Assembly: GCA_039942715.1 (NCBI GenBank)
Contig: JBDVBY010000006.1
Coordinates: 496,001 to 560,000, forward strand
Reading direction: 5' to 3'
Length of the DNA stretch: 64,000 nt
DNA from: JABDJX01 sp039942715
Lineage (GTDB): Bacteria > Pseudomonadota > Alphaproteobacteria > Rhodobacterales > Rhodobacteraceae
Shown here: positions 8,178-16,858 of the stretch, piece by piece
Layout: each line of letters begins with the position of its first letter
Numbering within the stretch: the stretch's first letter is position 1
The notes under the pieces: generated by a model
What the model was told of the DNA's origin: nothing
Database searches by the model: none
The model's input: only the letters and a program-made list of their open reading frames with translations
Program-made: the position numbers and the translations under genes

Positions 8178-9485
8178 ATGACCCGTGAATACCTCAAAAA
8201 GGCCACCCTGACATCGGAGTCCGACGCCTCTGAAACCCACGAAATCGTCAAAAACATTCTGAACGACATCGAAGAAGGTGGCGACGCGAAAGCGATGGAA
8301 TACGCCACCAAATTTGATCGCTACGATGGCAACGTGCTTTTGACAGACGCAGAGATTGAGGCGGCAATTGCGCTGGTGCCGGAAAAGGTGAAGCGCGACA
8401 TTCAGTTTGCCCACGACAACGTAAAACGTTTTGCCGAAACGCAAATGTCGACAGTCCAAGACGTCGAACTTGAGATCGTTCCCGGAATGGTGGCCGGTCA
8501 AAAGGCGATCCCTGTAGATGCCGCAGGCTGCTATATCCCGGGTGGACGCTACAGCCACATCGCCAGCGCAATCATGACAGTAACAACCGCCAAGGTCGCC
8601 GGATGTCGCCACATCACAGCATGTTCGCCCCCACGTCCCGGCGTTGGCGTGGCGCCTGCTATTGTTTACGCAGCCCATATTTGTGGCGCTGACAAAATTC
8701 TTGCCATGGGCGGTGTTCAAGGGGTCGCAGCGATGACCTTCGGTTTGTTCGGCCTGCCCGAAGCCAATATTCTTGTCGGACCCGGAAATCAGTTTGTCGC
8801 CGAAGCCAAGCGTATTCTTTTTGGACGCGTTGGTATCGACATGATCGCGGGCCCAACCGATAGCTTGATTTTGGCCGACAACACCGCAGACGCTCACATA
8901 GTTGCAACCGACCTCGTGAGCCAAGCCGAGCATGGCTATAACTCCCCTGTTTGGCTGGTGACAGACGACCGCGCCCTGGCTGAAAAGGTGATGGAACTGG
9001 TTCCCGGTCTGATCAACGATCTGCCAGAGGTGAACCGCGACAATGCAACAGCGGCATGGCGCGACTACGCCGAGGTGATCTTGTGCGCGGACCGCGAAGA
9101 AATGGCCGCCACATCAGACGAATACGCTCCCGAGCACTTGACGGTTCAGGCACTTGATCTGGATTGGTGGCTAAAGCGTCTCACGTGCTACGGTTCGCTG
9201 TTCCTCGGCGAAGAGACGACCGTTTCTTACGGCGACAAGGCCACAGGTACAAACCATGTACTACCGACATCGGGGGCTGCGAGCTACACAGGCGGTCTGT
9301 CGATCCACAAGTTCATGAAGATCGTCACATGGCAGCGCGCCACACAAGAAGGTGCCAAGCAAGTCGCTATTTCCACAGCGCGGATTTCGCGGTTGGAAGG
9401 GATGGAGGGCCATGCGCGTGCGGCAGATGTGCGTTTGGCCAAGTATTTCCCCGACGAGCAGTTTGACCTGACGGCTGATGAGTGA
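8178..9485 (+). CDS. hpsN: Sulfopropanediol 3-dehydrogenase (HisD paralogue)
   Basis: A 435-aa histidinol-dehydrogenase-like enzyme. HpsN oxidises 2,3-dihydroxypropane-1-sulfonate (DHPS) at C3 to sulfolactate in two NAD steps. The HisD zinc set is present as Q249, H252 (SQAEHGYNSP), D353 and H412 (EGMEGHA), and the catalytic Glu-His pair as E319-H320 (APEHLTVQ). The wording of the sequence (GYNSPVWLVTDD, GDKATGTNHVLPTSG) resembles roseobacter HpsN as I recall it rather than biosynthetic HisD, and there are no his genes around. It heads an operon of overlapping genes ending with comDE, which fits a DHPS or sulfolactate route. A strict substrate call needs assay or phylogeny. Confidence 0.88.
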   Translation: MTREYLKKATLTSESDASETHEIVKNILNDIEEGGDAKAMEYATKFDRYDGNVLLTDAEIEAAIALVPEKVKRDIQFAHDNVKRFAETQMSTVQDVELEIVPGMVAGQKAIPVDAAGCYIPGGRYSHIASAIMTVTTAKVAGCRHITACSPPRPGVGVAPAIVYAAHICGADKILAMGGVQGVAAMTFGLFGLPEANILVGPGNQFVAEAKRILFGRVGIDMIAGPTDSLILADNTADAHIVATDLVSQAEHGYNSPVWLVTDDRALAEKVMELVPGLINDLPEVNRDNATAAWRDYAEVILCADREEMAATSDEYAPEHLTVQALDLDWWLKRLTCYGSLFLGEETTVSYGDKATGTNHVLPTSGAASYTGGLSIHKFMKIVTWQRATQEGAKQVAISTARISRLEGMEGHARAADVRLAKYFPDEQFDLTADE

Positions 9486-10239
9486 TCCGCGCGCCCTTTT
9501 TGATCTGACCGGACGGGTCGCTTGCATCACCGGTGCAAGCTCTGGTCTGGGACGACGGGCCGCCATCACGTTGGCCGCCGCTGGGGCAAAAGTAATTGGA
9601 GTTGCGCGTCGCAGGGATGCACTGGAGTCCTTAGTGGACGAAGTGTTGGGCGAGGCGGCCTTCGCGGTGGCAGATATTGCCAACCGCGAAGGCATAAACG
9701 ATTTGCGCGACAAAGTGTCAGAGCCCTTTGGAGCCCCCGACATCGTCGTGCACGCAGCCGGGGTGAATACGCGCGAAGCGGCAAGCGTTGTGACGCCCGA
9801 AGGCTGGGATCAGACACTGGCGCTGAACCTGTCGGCCCCTTTTTTCCTAAGCCAAGCCTTGGTACCTGCAATGCAAGCCAAAGGCTGGGGGAGGATCGTC
9901 AACTTTGGCTCCTTACAGACCTATCGCGCCTTTCCGGGCGGCATCGCCTATGGGGCGTCAAAAGCAGGCGTCGCACAAATGACCCGCGCTATGGCCGAAG
10001 CGTGGTCGCCCTCTGGCATCACCGCAAATGCGATTGGTCCGGGTTTTTTCCCAACCGAGCTAACAGAGGCGGTTTTTGCTGACCCCGAACGCGCCGCGCG
10101 CAATGCAGCCCAAACCTGCATGGCCCGCAACGGCACGATGGAAGATATGGACGGGCCTTTGCTGTTCCTGTGCTCAAACGCATCCAGTTATGTCACTGGC
10201 CAAGTTCTAATGGTCGACGGAGGGTTTACAGCGAAATGA
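9478..10239 (+). CDS. SDR dehydrogenase, probably a DHPS 2-dehydrogenase partner
   Basis: A 253-aa classical SDR with TGASSGLG (about residues 18-25), HAAG and the catalytic YGASK near 158-162. Its ATG overlaps the hpsN stop by 8 bases, so it is translated with it. DHPS degraders carry two extra dehydrogenases (HpsO, HpsP) that interconvert DHPS enantiomers through the 2-keto form. This SDR and the following zinc enzyme fit that pair, but I cannot assign which letter is which. The assignment rests on context. Confidence 0.82.
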   Translation: MSDPRALFDLTGRVACITGASSGLGRRAAITLAAAGAKVIGVARRRDALESLVDEVLGEAAFAVADIANREGINDLRDKVSEPFGAPDIVVHAAGVNTREAASVVTPEGWDQTLALNLSAPFFLSQALVPAMQAKGWGRIVNFGSLQTYRAFPGGIAYGASKAGVAQMTRAMAEAWSPSGITANAIGPGFFPTELTEAVFADPERAARNAAQTCMARNGTMEDMDGPLLFLCSNASSYVTGQVLMVDGGFTAK

Positions 10240-11216
10240 AAGCTCTGGTTTATCAAGGTATTGAGAATGTTGAATACGGCGACGCACCCGACCCAACTCC
10301 GCGCGCTGGCGAACATCTGATAAAGGTCGAAGCAGTCGGCATTTGCGGCTCTGACATGCACGCTTATCTGGGTCACGACGCACGTCGGCCTGCCCCTCTC
10401 ATCCTTGGGCACGAGGCGGCAGGAACAATTGTAGGCGGGGACCAAGATGGCCGTCGCGTCACGGTGAACCCTTTGGTCAACTGCGGCACGTGTCCGGCGT
10501 GTCTGTCCAAGCGCGAGAATATTTGCCCCTACCGCCAGATCATCTCGATGCCGCCCCGCGAAGGTGCTTTTGCCCAATTCATCTCGATGCCAGACACCAA
10601 CTTGGTCACCGTGCCTGACGATGTGCCGCTTACAAAAGCAGCGCTCGCAGAGCCGCTTGCCGTAAGCTGGCACGCCGCACGCCTTGCCCTTGAGGCGTTG
10701 CATCCAACATCCGAGCGAAAGGCGCTTGTTCTGGGTGGTGGAGCAATTGGTTTGGCCGCTGCACTGGCACTGAAGGCGATGGACGTGAGCGACGTCACAA
10801 TTGTTGAGCCGAACGCAGACCGCCGCCAATTCTTGATCGATACCTGTGGCCAAAACGCCATCGCGGCGGGCGTAGAGATGTATCCGCTTATTATTGATTG
10901 CGTTGGCTATGCTGCGACCCGTGCTGTTTCTACAGAACTTGCCGAGCCCGGCGGAGTGATTGCGCACGTGGGGCTTGGCGATGGCGAGGGTGGTTTGGAT
11001 GTGCGTCGCATGACGCTTCAAGAGATTACGTTTATCGGGACCTATACCTACACAATGCAAGACTTCCGCGACACAGCCCAAGCGATCTTTGATGGGCGGC
11101 TTGGCTCGCTTGACTGGATCGACACGCGGCCCCTGTCAGAGGGCAGTAACGCCTTCAAAGCCTTGCGCGCAGGTTCTGTTGCTGCACCAAAAATCGTCTT
11201 GGACCCTTGGGCCTGA
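10236..11216 (+). CDS. Zinc-dependent medium-chain alcohol dehydrogenase
   Basis: A 326-aa MDR alcohol dehydrogenase. Visible are the catalytic-zinc motifs GICGSDMHAY and GHEAAG, the four-cysteine structural-zinc lobe (NCGTCPACLSKRENIC) and a Rossmann glycine stretch VLGGGAIGLAAAL. ATG 10236 overlaps the TGA of the SDR (ATGA) and starts at the conserved MKALVY; a longer upstream reading would lie inside the SDR. By position it is the second candidate for the DHPS enantiomer-converting dehydrogenases. Length is slightly below the usual 340 aa, with no motif missing. Confidence 0.85.
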   Translation: MKALVYQGIENVEYGDAPDPTPRAGEHLIKVEAVGICGSDMHAYLGHDARRPAPLILGHEAAGTIVGGDQDGRRVTVNPLVNCGTCPACLSKRENICPYRQIISMPPREGAFAQFISMPDTNLVTVPDDVPLTKAALAEPLAVSWHAARLALEALHPTSERKALVLGGGAIGLAAALALKAMDVSDVTIVEPNADRRQFLIDTCGQNAIAAGVEMYPLIIDCVGYAATRAVSTELAEPGGVIAHVGLGDGEGGLDVRRMTLQEITFIGTYTYTMQDFRDTAQAIFDGRLGSLDWIDTRPLSEGSNAFKALRAGSVAAPKIVLDPWA

Positions 11217-11275
11217 GGCAACCGCTAACCACAGGCGCAGGTCTGTTAAATCAAAACCACGAAGGACTTTCTTAG

Positions 11276-11782
11276 ATGGATATCGATAAGAAAATTGTGG
11301 ATGACCTTGTTGCGAACGATGTTTCGTTCGTTACCACGGTTCCATGTAAACAACTGGCTGGGGTGATCGACGAGGTCGAAAACCGCGAGGAAATCTTCCA
11401 CATCCCATCCAACAAAGAGGACGAAGGCATGGGGCTTTGTGCTGGTGCGTTCATGGGCGGCAAACGCCCAATGATCATCATGCAAAACACCGCTATCGGC
11501 GTAACCATCAACACGCTGGCAACGCTGACCCAGTTTTACCGCATGCCATTGCCGATGCTAATCAGCTATCGCGGTGAGCTGCGCGAGCCTGTGTCTTGTC
11601 AGGTCGAAATGGCAGTGCACACCAAGGCGCTGCTCGCTCAGTTGAACATCCCGACGTACCACTTTCACTGGCAAAAGGATGTCGAAGAGTTCGACAACAT
11701 CCTGAAGTACACATTCATGTCCAACAAACCGGTCGCCATCCTGACCGATGCCAACTTTTGGGGAGGCTACGGAGACCAATGA
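11276..11782 (+). CDS. comD: Sulfopyruvate decarboxylase, alpha subunit
   Basis: A 168-aa split thiamine-diphosphate decarboxylase subunit carrying the pyrimidine-binding domain, with PSNKEDEGMGLCAGAF including the Glu that activates the cofactor. ComD with ComE converts 3-sulfopyruvate to sulfoacetaldehyde and CO2. The same fold serves phosphonopyruvate decarboxylase, but the neighbouring hpsN favours sulfopyruvate. AAGGAC precedes the ATG. The gene overlaps comE by 4 bases, as expected for subunits made in equal amounts. Confidence 0.85.
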   Translation: MDIDKKIVDDLVANDVSFVTTVPCKQLAGVIDEVENREEIFHIPSNKEDEGMGLCAGAFMGGKRPMIIMQNTAIGVTINTLATLTQFYRMPLPMLISYRGELREPVSCQVEMAVHTKALLAQLNIPTYHFHWQKDVEEFDNILKYTFMSNKPVAILTDANFWGGYGDQ

Positions 11783-12333
11783 TCCGTTCAGAAATCCTGC
11801 GCGAGATCGCGCCAATCCTTCATGACCAACTGGTTGTTTGTAACATCGGTCTGCCCAGCCAAGAGCTGCATATGATCGACGACAACGACAAGAACTTCTA
11901 CATGCTCGGGACTATGGGTCTGTCCTCGTCCATCGGTCTCGGCCTTGCCCTTGCGCAAGACAAAACCGTCATTTCAATTGATGGAGATGGGTCTGTCTTG
12001 ACCAACCTTGGCTCCTTGCCCACCATCGCCAACAACGTCGCCGACAACTACATCTTATTGATCATCGACAACGGTTCTTATGGATCGACCGGCGATCAGC
12101 CCACCTATGCGGGCAAGAAAACCAAGCTGGAAAACGTCGCAAAAGCATGTGGTTGCGAGAATGTAGTGACCTGCGAGGCCGAAGACACCGGCAAGGTCTT
12201 GCAAGAAGCAATCGACAGCAAGCAGATGACAATCATCGTCGCCAAGTGCGAAAGCGGCAACATCAAACTGCCGGTGATTACGATGGACCCTGTTGTGATC
12301 CGCCATCGCTTTATGGAAGCGGTGAAGGGCTGA
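11779..12333 (+). CDS. comE: Sulfopyruvate decarboxylase, beta subunit
   Basis: A 184-aa partner of ComD carrying the diphosphate/Mg-binding half: GDGSVLTNLGSL followed by DNGSYG, the GDG...N thiamine-diphosphate motif. ATG 11779 overlaps the comD stop (ATGA). The product sulfoacetaldehyde would next need Xsc (sulfoacetaldehyde acetyltransferase) or a reductase; neither is in the window. An earlier start in the same frame would lie inside comD and is rejected. Confidence 0.86.
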   Translation: MIRSEILREIAPILHDQLVVCNIGLPSQELHMIDDNDKNFYMLGTMGLSSSIGLGLALAQDKTVISIDGDGSVLTNLGSLPTIANNVADNYILLIIDNGSYGSTGDQPTYAGKKTKLENVAKACGCENVVTCEAEDTGKVLQEAIDSKQMTIIVAKCESGNIKLPVITMDPVVIRHRFMEAVKG

Positions 12334-12337
12334 TAAA

Positions 12338-13435
12338 TTGGGAGCCGCCGCGCATATCCACTCTGCGGAAGACGCGCGGCGGCTGGCCAAACGACGCCTG
12401 CCTTGGATGGTGTTCGACTACATTGATGGCGCGGCAGGGCGCGAAACCGGCGCGGCACGAAACCGTGCGGCGCTGGATGCAGCAACCTTACGTCCACGTA
12501 TCTTGAAAGACGTCAGCACACGCTTGTTAGCCAGCACGCTTTTTGGAGACATAACCGAGCGCCCTTTTGGCATCGCCCCGATGGGCATGTGCAATTTGTC
12601 CGGTCAGGGTGCCGACCTGATGCTGGCGCGTCTGGCGGGTGCGTATCAAATCCCCGTTGGCGTCTCAACCGTTGCCTCGACCCCGATGGAAAAGATGATC
12701 GAAGTCGCCGAAGGACACGCTTGGTTTCAGCTTTACTTTAGCGGCGACGGCGTCGGCACCTTCAAACTGGTCGAACGCGCAAAAGCCGCCGGGTACAAGA
12801 CGCTTGTCCTGACAGCGGACGTTCCGGAAGTTGGGCGCCGCCCCCGCGAGCTGCGCCACGGTTTCAAAATGCCGTTCAAGATCGGGCCACGTCAATTTGT
12901 TGATTTCGCCCTGCATCCGCGCTGGTCGCTGGCTACGCTTTTTGGTGACAAGCCGCAGATGGCTAATTTTCAGATGGACGGTTTCGAATTTGATCGCACG
13001 GAAAGCCGCGCCGCAGCGAACTGGGACACGCTGGCGCGTTTGCGCGAGGCATGGCCCGGCAACCTTGTTGTCAAAGGCGTGCTTGATGTCGAAGACGCTC
13101 TAACACTCAAAGAGGCCGGCGTTGACGCAATCCAAGTTTCGAGTCACGGCGCCCGTCAGCTAGAAAGCGCCCCCGCTCCTTTTCTTGCGTTGCAAGACAT
13201 TCGCGCCGCCGTTGGCGATGACTTTCCACTATTTTTTGACAGCGGACTTCGCTCCGGTGAAGATGCGCTGAAGGCCATGATCGCCGGAGCCGATTTCGTG
13301 TTCTTTGGTCGCATCTTGCAGTTTGCAATCGCGGCTGGCGGCGAACCGGGGCTAAAGCAACTTTGGAGCGTTCTAAGCGACGAACTTAGCATCGCAATGG
13401 CGCAAACCGGCATGACAGATCTGGCTTTGCGCTAA
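12338..13435 (+). CDS. FMN-dependent alpha-hydroxyacid dehydrogenase, candidate sulfolactate dehydrogenase
   Basis: A 365-aa member of the lactate dehydrogenase (LldD)/glycolate oxidase family. It has the N-terminal FDYIDGAAG, the flavin loop GVSTVASTP and the catalytic His/Arg segment SSHGARQLES near residue 270, then DSGLRSGEDALKAM for FMN phosphate. The family oxidises L-2-hydroxyacids to 2-oxoacids. At the end of the hpsN-comDE operon it would supply the missing step, sulfolactate to sulfopyruvate; this is inference. The start appears to be TTG, 4 bp after comE with GAAGGG upstream; no usable ATG exists before the conserved region. Confidence 0.8.
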   Translation: MGAAAHIHSAEDARRLAKRRLPWMVFDYIDGAAGRETGAARNRAALDAATLRPRILKDVSTRLLASTLFGDITERPFGIAPMGMCNLSGQGADLMLARLAGAYQIPVGVSTVASTPMEKMIEVAEGHAWFQLYFSGDGVGTFKLVERAKAAGYKTLVLTADVPEVGRRPRELRHGFKMPFKIGPRQFVDFALHPRWSLATLFGDKPQMANFQMDGFEFDRTESRAAANWDTLARLREAWPGNLVVKGVLDVEDALTLKEAGVDAIQVSSHGARQLESAPAPFLALQDIRAAVGDDFPLFFDSGLRSGEDALKAMIAGADFVFFGRILQFAIAAGGEPGLKQLWSVLSDELSIAMAQTGMTDLALR

Positions 13436-13438
13436 GGC

Positions 13439-14251
13439 CTAGTCCAACACGTCATACAGTCGATCAATTGTGCGGCGCACCTCAGGCAAATGCCGATCAT
13501 CCTGATGTGTGGCAATCCAGCGGTCATGGGCAAGTTCCGGAACGCTTGCGCCCACCTTTTGCAGCGACTTTTGCGCATCCCCAATGAAAGTCGGCAACAA
13601 AGCAATTCCCTTGCCCATCAACGCCAAGTCCAAACAGTTTCGCGGTGTATTCACCTCGCAAATGGCATCGCCACCTACCTTTTTTGCAACCCATTTTGCC
13701 GACGGCGTGTTGGCAAGTACCCTGATCCATTGCTTAGGCGCTTTGACCGTGGCGTAAGGTGCGAATTCAACGCGTGAAAGCTTACGAGCAACTAGGTTTT
13801 CATCCGTGGGCTTTGAGTTTCGCACCCCAATCACCACTTCGCGTCGTGAAATATCAAGGATGTTTTCGGCGGCGACAAAGCGCAACAAGATATCCGGCGG
13901 CGATCCAACAACCTCTTCAATCTTCTCCAAGAGGTATAGTGTGGTCCATGTGCCCGCCGATACTTTGACCAGCGGTCGCTTTTCCCGAGATTGGCGCGCG
14001 GTCAGGCGGTTTATCCGCGCCTCGACCACGCTCAATTCGTCTATAAAAGCGCGCGCATCTGCCGTCAGCTCGTAACCGCGATCGTGGCGGACAAACAGCT
14101 CACGCCCGGTTGCACGTTCCAGCGCCAACATCCGCCGCCCAAGCGTCGCAGGGCTACGACCGGTTATTTTTGCAGCAGGAGAAAGTCCGCCTTCGCGGGC
14201 AACCGCCAGAAAAAGAAGTAGGTCACTCCATTCAAGCCGCTTTTCATCCAT
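13439..14251 (-). CDS. LysR-type transcriptional regulator
   Basis: A 270-aa LysR-like regulator. The winged helix (WSDLLLFLAVAREGGLSPAAKITGRSPATLGRRM) is at about residues 8-43, followed by a short linker and an effector domain. It is slightly shorter than the usual 290-300 aa. It converges on the C3-sulfonate operon with a 3-bp gap and is oriented away from it, so its target may be elsewhere, including itself. No clear LysR operator was picked out upstream. Confidence 0.85.
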   Translation of the reverse strand: MDEKRLEWSDLLLFLAVAREGGLSPAAKITGRSPATLGRRMLALERATGRELFVRHDRGYELTADARAFIDELSVVEARINRLTARQSREKRPLVKVSAGTWTTLYLLEKIEEVVGSPPDILLRFVAAENILDISRREVVIGVRNSKPTDENLVARKLSRVEFAPYATVKAPKQWIRVLANTPSAKWVAKKVGGDAICEVNTPRNCLDLALMGKGIALLPTFIGDAQKSLQKVGASVPELAHDRWIATHQDDRHLPEVRRTIDRLYDVLD

Positions 14252-14654
14252 GAAAAGAACACTTCAAACTGTTTCATTTAATCACAGTATAACCGCCACT
14301 AAATTCTCTTCAGGTCAACACAATACTTGAGGATCAACATGGGAAAGCAACAACTCCAAATACTCATCCCCTTCTTGCATGCCAAACCATCCAAAGCGCT
14401 TCTTGATGAAGATGCTTTCATGCGCGCAAACGGAGGCCGCGGAAGTCGCGCGATTTACCTCACAGTCGAAGCAATCTCGAAAATGTGCAGCGCGCTTGTA
14501 AACGCCCCCGCCCACTTGTTTTTGGCCGCCATCCAGTACGATCATCCGATGGAACAGTCCCGTTTTCCAAAGCAAACAAAAACCAGATCGCCAAGCTCCA
14601 AAAAATCGTTAAGAGGCGCTAGACTTCACACGCAAGCTTCGCGAAAACGTACCT
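14252..14654. other. Intergenic region, no convincing gene
   Basis: About 400 bp between the LysR gene and the GNAT gene. It presumably holds both promoters. Overlapping open frames exist on both strands (about 125 codons on + and 86 on -), but neither has a recognisable domain, a good ribosome binding site or a family-like sequence. The + frame would also run into the GNAT gene. I see no RNA gene here. Confidence 0.5.
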
Positions 14655-15149
14655 ATGCCAAAGCTTGCACAGATCAGAACAGCACAACCGAAAGACGCGC
14701 TTGAAATGGCAGCGATTTTAAACGAGATCATCGCGATCGGCGGCACCACGGCATTTGAAGACCCCGTGTCATCAGAGCAAATTACGCAGTGGTATATCGA
14801 AAGTGACGCACTCTATTGTTGTCATGTGGCCGTGGACGACACGGGCAAGATCGCGGGATTTCAATCGTTGGAAAGCAATGAAGACGATGCAGATAGGATC
14901 GGATACATCGCAACGTTTGCCCGCCAATCGCCACTTGTAAAGGGCGTTGGCACAGCGCTTTTCGAGACAACAAAGATAAAAGCACGCGGCCAAGGCGTAA
15001 GCGTTATCAATGCCAAAATCCGCGCCGACAATGCCTCTGGCTTGGCCTATTACACCAAAATGGGCTTTTTGGATCATGATGTTAAACGCGGTATTCCATT
15101 AAAGGATGGCACGCCCATCGACCGCATCATTAAGCTTTTCACATTCTAA
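14655..15149 (+). CDS. GNAT family N-acetyltransferase
   Basis: A 164-aa GNAT acetyltransferase resembling the phosphinothricin/methionine-sulfone type. The fold order is visible: N-terminal IRTAQPKDALEMAAILNEII, a central beta strand with IAGFQSLE, an acetyl-CoA loop region around SPLVKGVGTALFE (about 95-107), and INAKIRADNASGLAYYTKMGF near the end. It probably transfers an acetyl group from acetyl-CoA to a small amine. The start follows a weak ribosome site. It is apparently monocistronic, next to the MarR gene. Confidence 0.85.
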   Translation: MPKLAQIRTAQPKDALEMAAILNEIIAIGGTTAFEDPVSSEQITQWYIESDALYCCHVAVDDTGKIAGFQSLESNEDDADRIGYIATFARQSPLVKGVGTALFETTKIKARGQGVSVINAKIRADNASGLAYYTKMGFLDHDVKRGIPLKDGTPIDRIIKLFTF

Positions 15150-15197
15150 TTTCTGAGCAAGATTGACAGCACCCAGCCCTGCAATCATGTCTGAGAG

Positions 15198-15641
15198 ATG
15201 TCTTATCGTCTTCACGCCTCGCTTGGGTACAATTTGTCACTGGCCGCGCGGCTTCAGGAAAGGCGCCTTGATGAGGCTCTGAAAACACTCGGCCTGACGC
15301 GTATCACTTGGTGTGTGCTTTTGGGTGTCGGCAATGAAGGGCTGTCAAAACCCTCTGATCTTGCCAGTTTTGTTGGAATTGATCGAACTGCAACCTCGCG
15401 CGCTTTGCGCGGCATGGAAGCTGACGGTTTGATCGAACGCACTGGCGGTGATGGCGACAAACGAACACGTCACGTCAAGTTAACGCCCTTAGGGCAAGAT
15501 CGCATCCAAGCAGGTACGCCTTTTGCTGTGGCCAACAATGACGCCATGGCGACCAAGTTAACGGAAAAAGAGCATCGCGCGCTTCTGACGCTGCTGGGCA
15601 AGCTAACTGACGGAGAAGATGCTGAACTGTCCAACTTTTAA
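15198..15641 (+). CDS. MarR family transcriptional regulator
   Basis: A 147-aa MarR-type regulator. The winged helix-turn-helix is at about residues 46-88 (KPSDLASFVGIDRTATSRALRG, then GLIERTGGDGDKRTRHVKLT, the typical wing). It has helical dimerisation segments at both ends. It lies 48 bp after the GNAT gene, so the two may be cotranscribed, and overlaps the convergent SGNH hydrolase gene by 4 bases at its 3' end. Ligand and targets are unknown. Confidence 0.9.
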   Translation: MSYRLHASLGYNLSLAARLQERRLDEALKTLGLTRITWCVLLGVGNEGLSKPSDLASFVGIDRTATSRALRGMEADGLIERTGGDGDKRTRHVKLTPLGQDRIQAGTPFAVANNDAMATKLTEKEHRALLTLLGKLTDGEDAELSNF

Positions 15642-16264
15642 GATAGCAGCTGCGGCACCAGCTTCGCGACTTCGCGTGCTAATGTTGCATGCGCTTCTTC
15701 ATTCCAATGCACCCCGTCCAGCGGATCAACGCAGATATGTTGCCCTGCATTAAAGAACGCTGCTCCGTCGCGTTTGACAGACCGCTCCATCAGGCGCGGT
15801 AAATCGGCTGCCCTTTCCGGCCCACCCTGAAAGATATCGCCCAATTCGCCACAAATTTCTAAGGGCGGCGGACAGATGGCCAGTGACTTCGCCACAACGC
15901 CGCTGGCATGAGCCTCGCGAATAAGGCGCGTAACACCAAGAGCAATATCAATCGCGCCTAAACCGAACTTTTGCTTTTGATCATTGGTGCCCAGCGCGAT
16001 GATCAGCAAATCAATCGGTTTGTGAGAATGAAGTATCGCAGGCAATACACGCAGCCCATTCAGATGTTCGCCTTCCACCGGATCGTCAAAAACAGTCGTG
16101 CGTCCGGGCAATCCTTCGACGATCACCTCAAAGTCACTTCCTAAAATCGACGCCATTTGATCGCCCCAACGATCACCGCGCGCCAATATCGGGCTGTCTT
16201 CCAGATCACGCATCGGCGCTGTTCCGAACGTGTTGCTGTCACCGTAAATAAGAATGCGTTTCAA
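15638..16264 (-). CDS. SGNH/GDSL-type hydrolase
   Basis: A 208-aa SGNH-fold esterase/lipase. Block I is IYGDSNTFG with the nucleophile Ser, block III is GTND with the oxyanion Asn, and block V is DGVHWNEEAH with the catalytic Asp and His. No signal peptide is visible, so it is probably cytosolic, like arylesterase-type members. I place the start at TTG 16264 because GAGGA lies 6 bases upstream and the protein then begins just before the beta strand carrying GDSN. A further upstream TTG would add eight atypical residues. Confidence 0.85.
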   Translation of the reverse strand: MKRILIYGDSNTFGTAPMRDLEDSPILARGDRWGDQMASILGSDFEVIVEGLPGRTTVFDDPVEGEHLNGLRVLPAILHSHKPIDLLIIALGTNDQKQKFGLGAIDIALGVTRLIREAHASGVVAKSLAICPPPLEICGELGDIFQGGPERAADLPRLMERSVKRDGAAFFNAGQHICVDPLDGVHWNEEAHATLAREVAKLVPQLLS

Positions 16265-16301
16265 AATCTGTCCTCGGCTACTACGCAACCGGTGCAGTCG
16301 A

Positions 16302-16553
16302 TCACGTCTTTTTCGCGTCCGCGTCTCTATCGTAAAGATAAAGCGTCACTTTGCCTTGCACCTGTTCTGCCCAAATGAATGCATCGCGTACTGAGATATC
16401 ATCGCGCTCGGCGTAATCGATTTCCACCCCCAATGATGCATCCGTCACATCTGCGTTGTCAGCCACGTTATTTTTTGCAGCGCTTTCAACCACAGCGAGT
16501 ATCGACTTCCACCGATAAGTGTTTTCTCTGACATCAACAACATTTACAATCAT
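16302..16553 (-). CDS. Small conserved-looking protein, unknown function
   Basis: An 83-aa acidic protein with no signal peptide or membrane segment. A strong ribosome binding site (AGGAGGG) precedes its ATG, which supports it as real. I do not recognise a family. It lies 37 bp upstream of the SGNH hydrolase on the same strand and could share its transcript. Confidence 0.65.
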   Translation of the reverse strand: MIVNVVDVRENTYRWKSILAVVESAAKNNVADNADVTDASLGVEIDYAERDDISVRDAFIWAEQVQGKVTLYLYDRDADAKKT

Positions 16554-16858
16554 GCCGCCCTCCTATGCGACGTGAACTGGGATTGAACACCCATTTGACG
16601 TGTAAAGACCTAATTTAAAAGGGGAAAATTGCGGACTGCTGTAATTCTGCGCAAACTCGCCATAACCAATCTAAATATTTAGCTTCCATTAGAGGAAAAA
16701 ATCACGGCATTTCCGGCTCTTAGGGCCAGAACCTCGCGCCTACAATTCTAAATCGAAAAAACAATTTAAGGTTGAATAAAAAGGTCATCGCACATGTATT
16801 TGCATAAATACTAAGCAACGAGCATCTTAATGCATACATTGCCGGTGGCGATGCGCCG
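16554..16858. other. AT-rich intergenic region
   Basis: About 305 bp between the small protein gene and the end of potI. It is clearly more AT-rich than the neighbouring genes and contains no open frame I can support, no tRNA-like fold and no obvious terminator with a U-run. It must contain the promoter of the small protein/SGNH unit on the minus strand, but I could not pick -35/-10 boxes with confidence. Confidence 0.5.

Noticed and set aside
8121..8933. 270-codon minus-strand frame over hpsN
   Set aside because: Antisense shadow of a strongly recognised gene with no family features.
8178..9485. Biosynthetic histidinol dehydrogenase
   Set aside because: No other his genes nearby, and the sequence and operon agree with the HpsN paralogue instead.
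14327..14704. Open frame of about 125 codons before the GNAT gene
   Set aside because: No recognisable domain, weak start, overlaps the GNAT start in another frame, and a competing frame exists on the minus strand.
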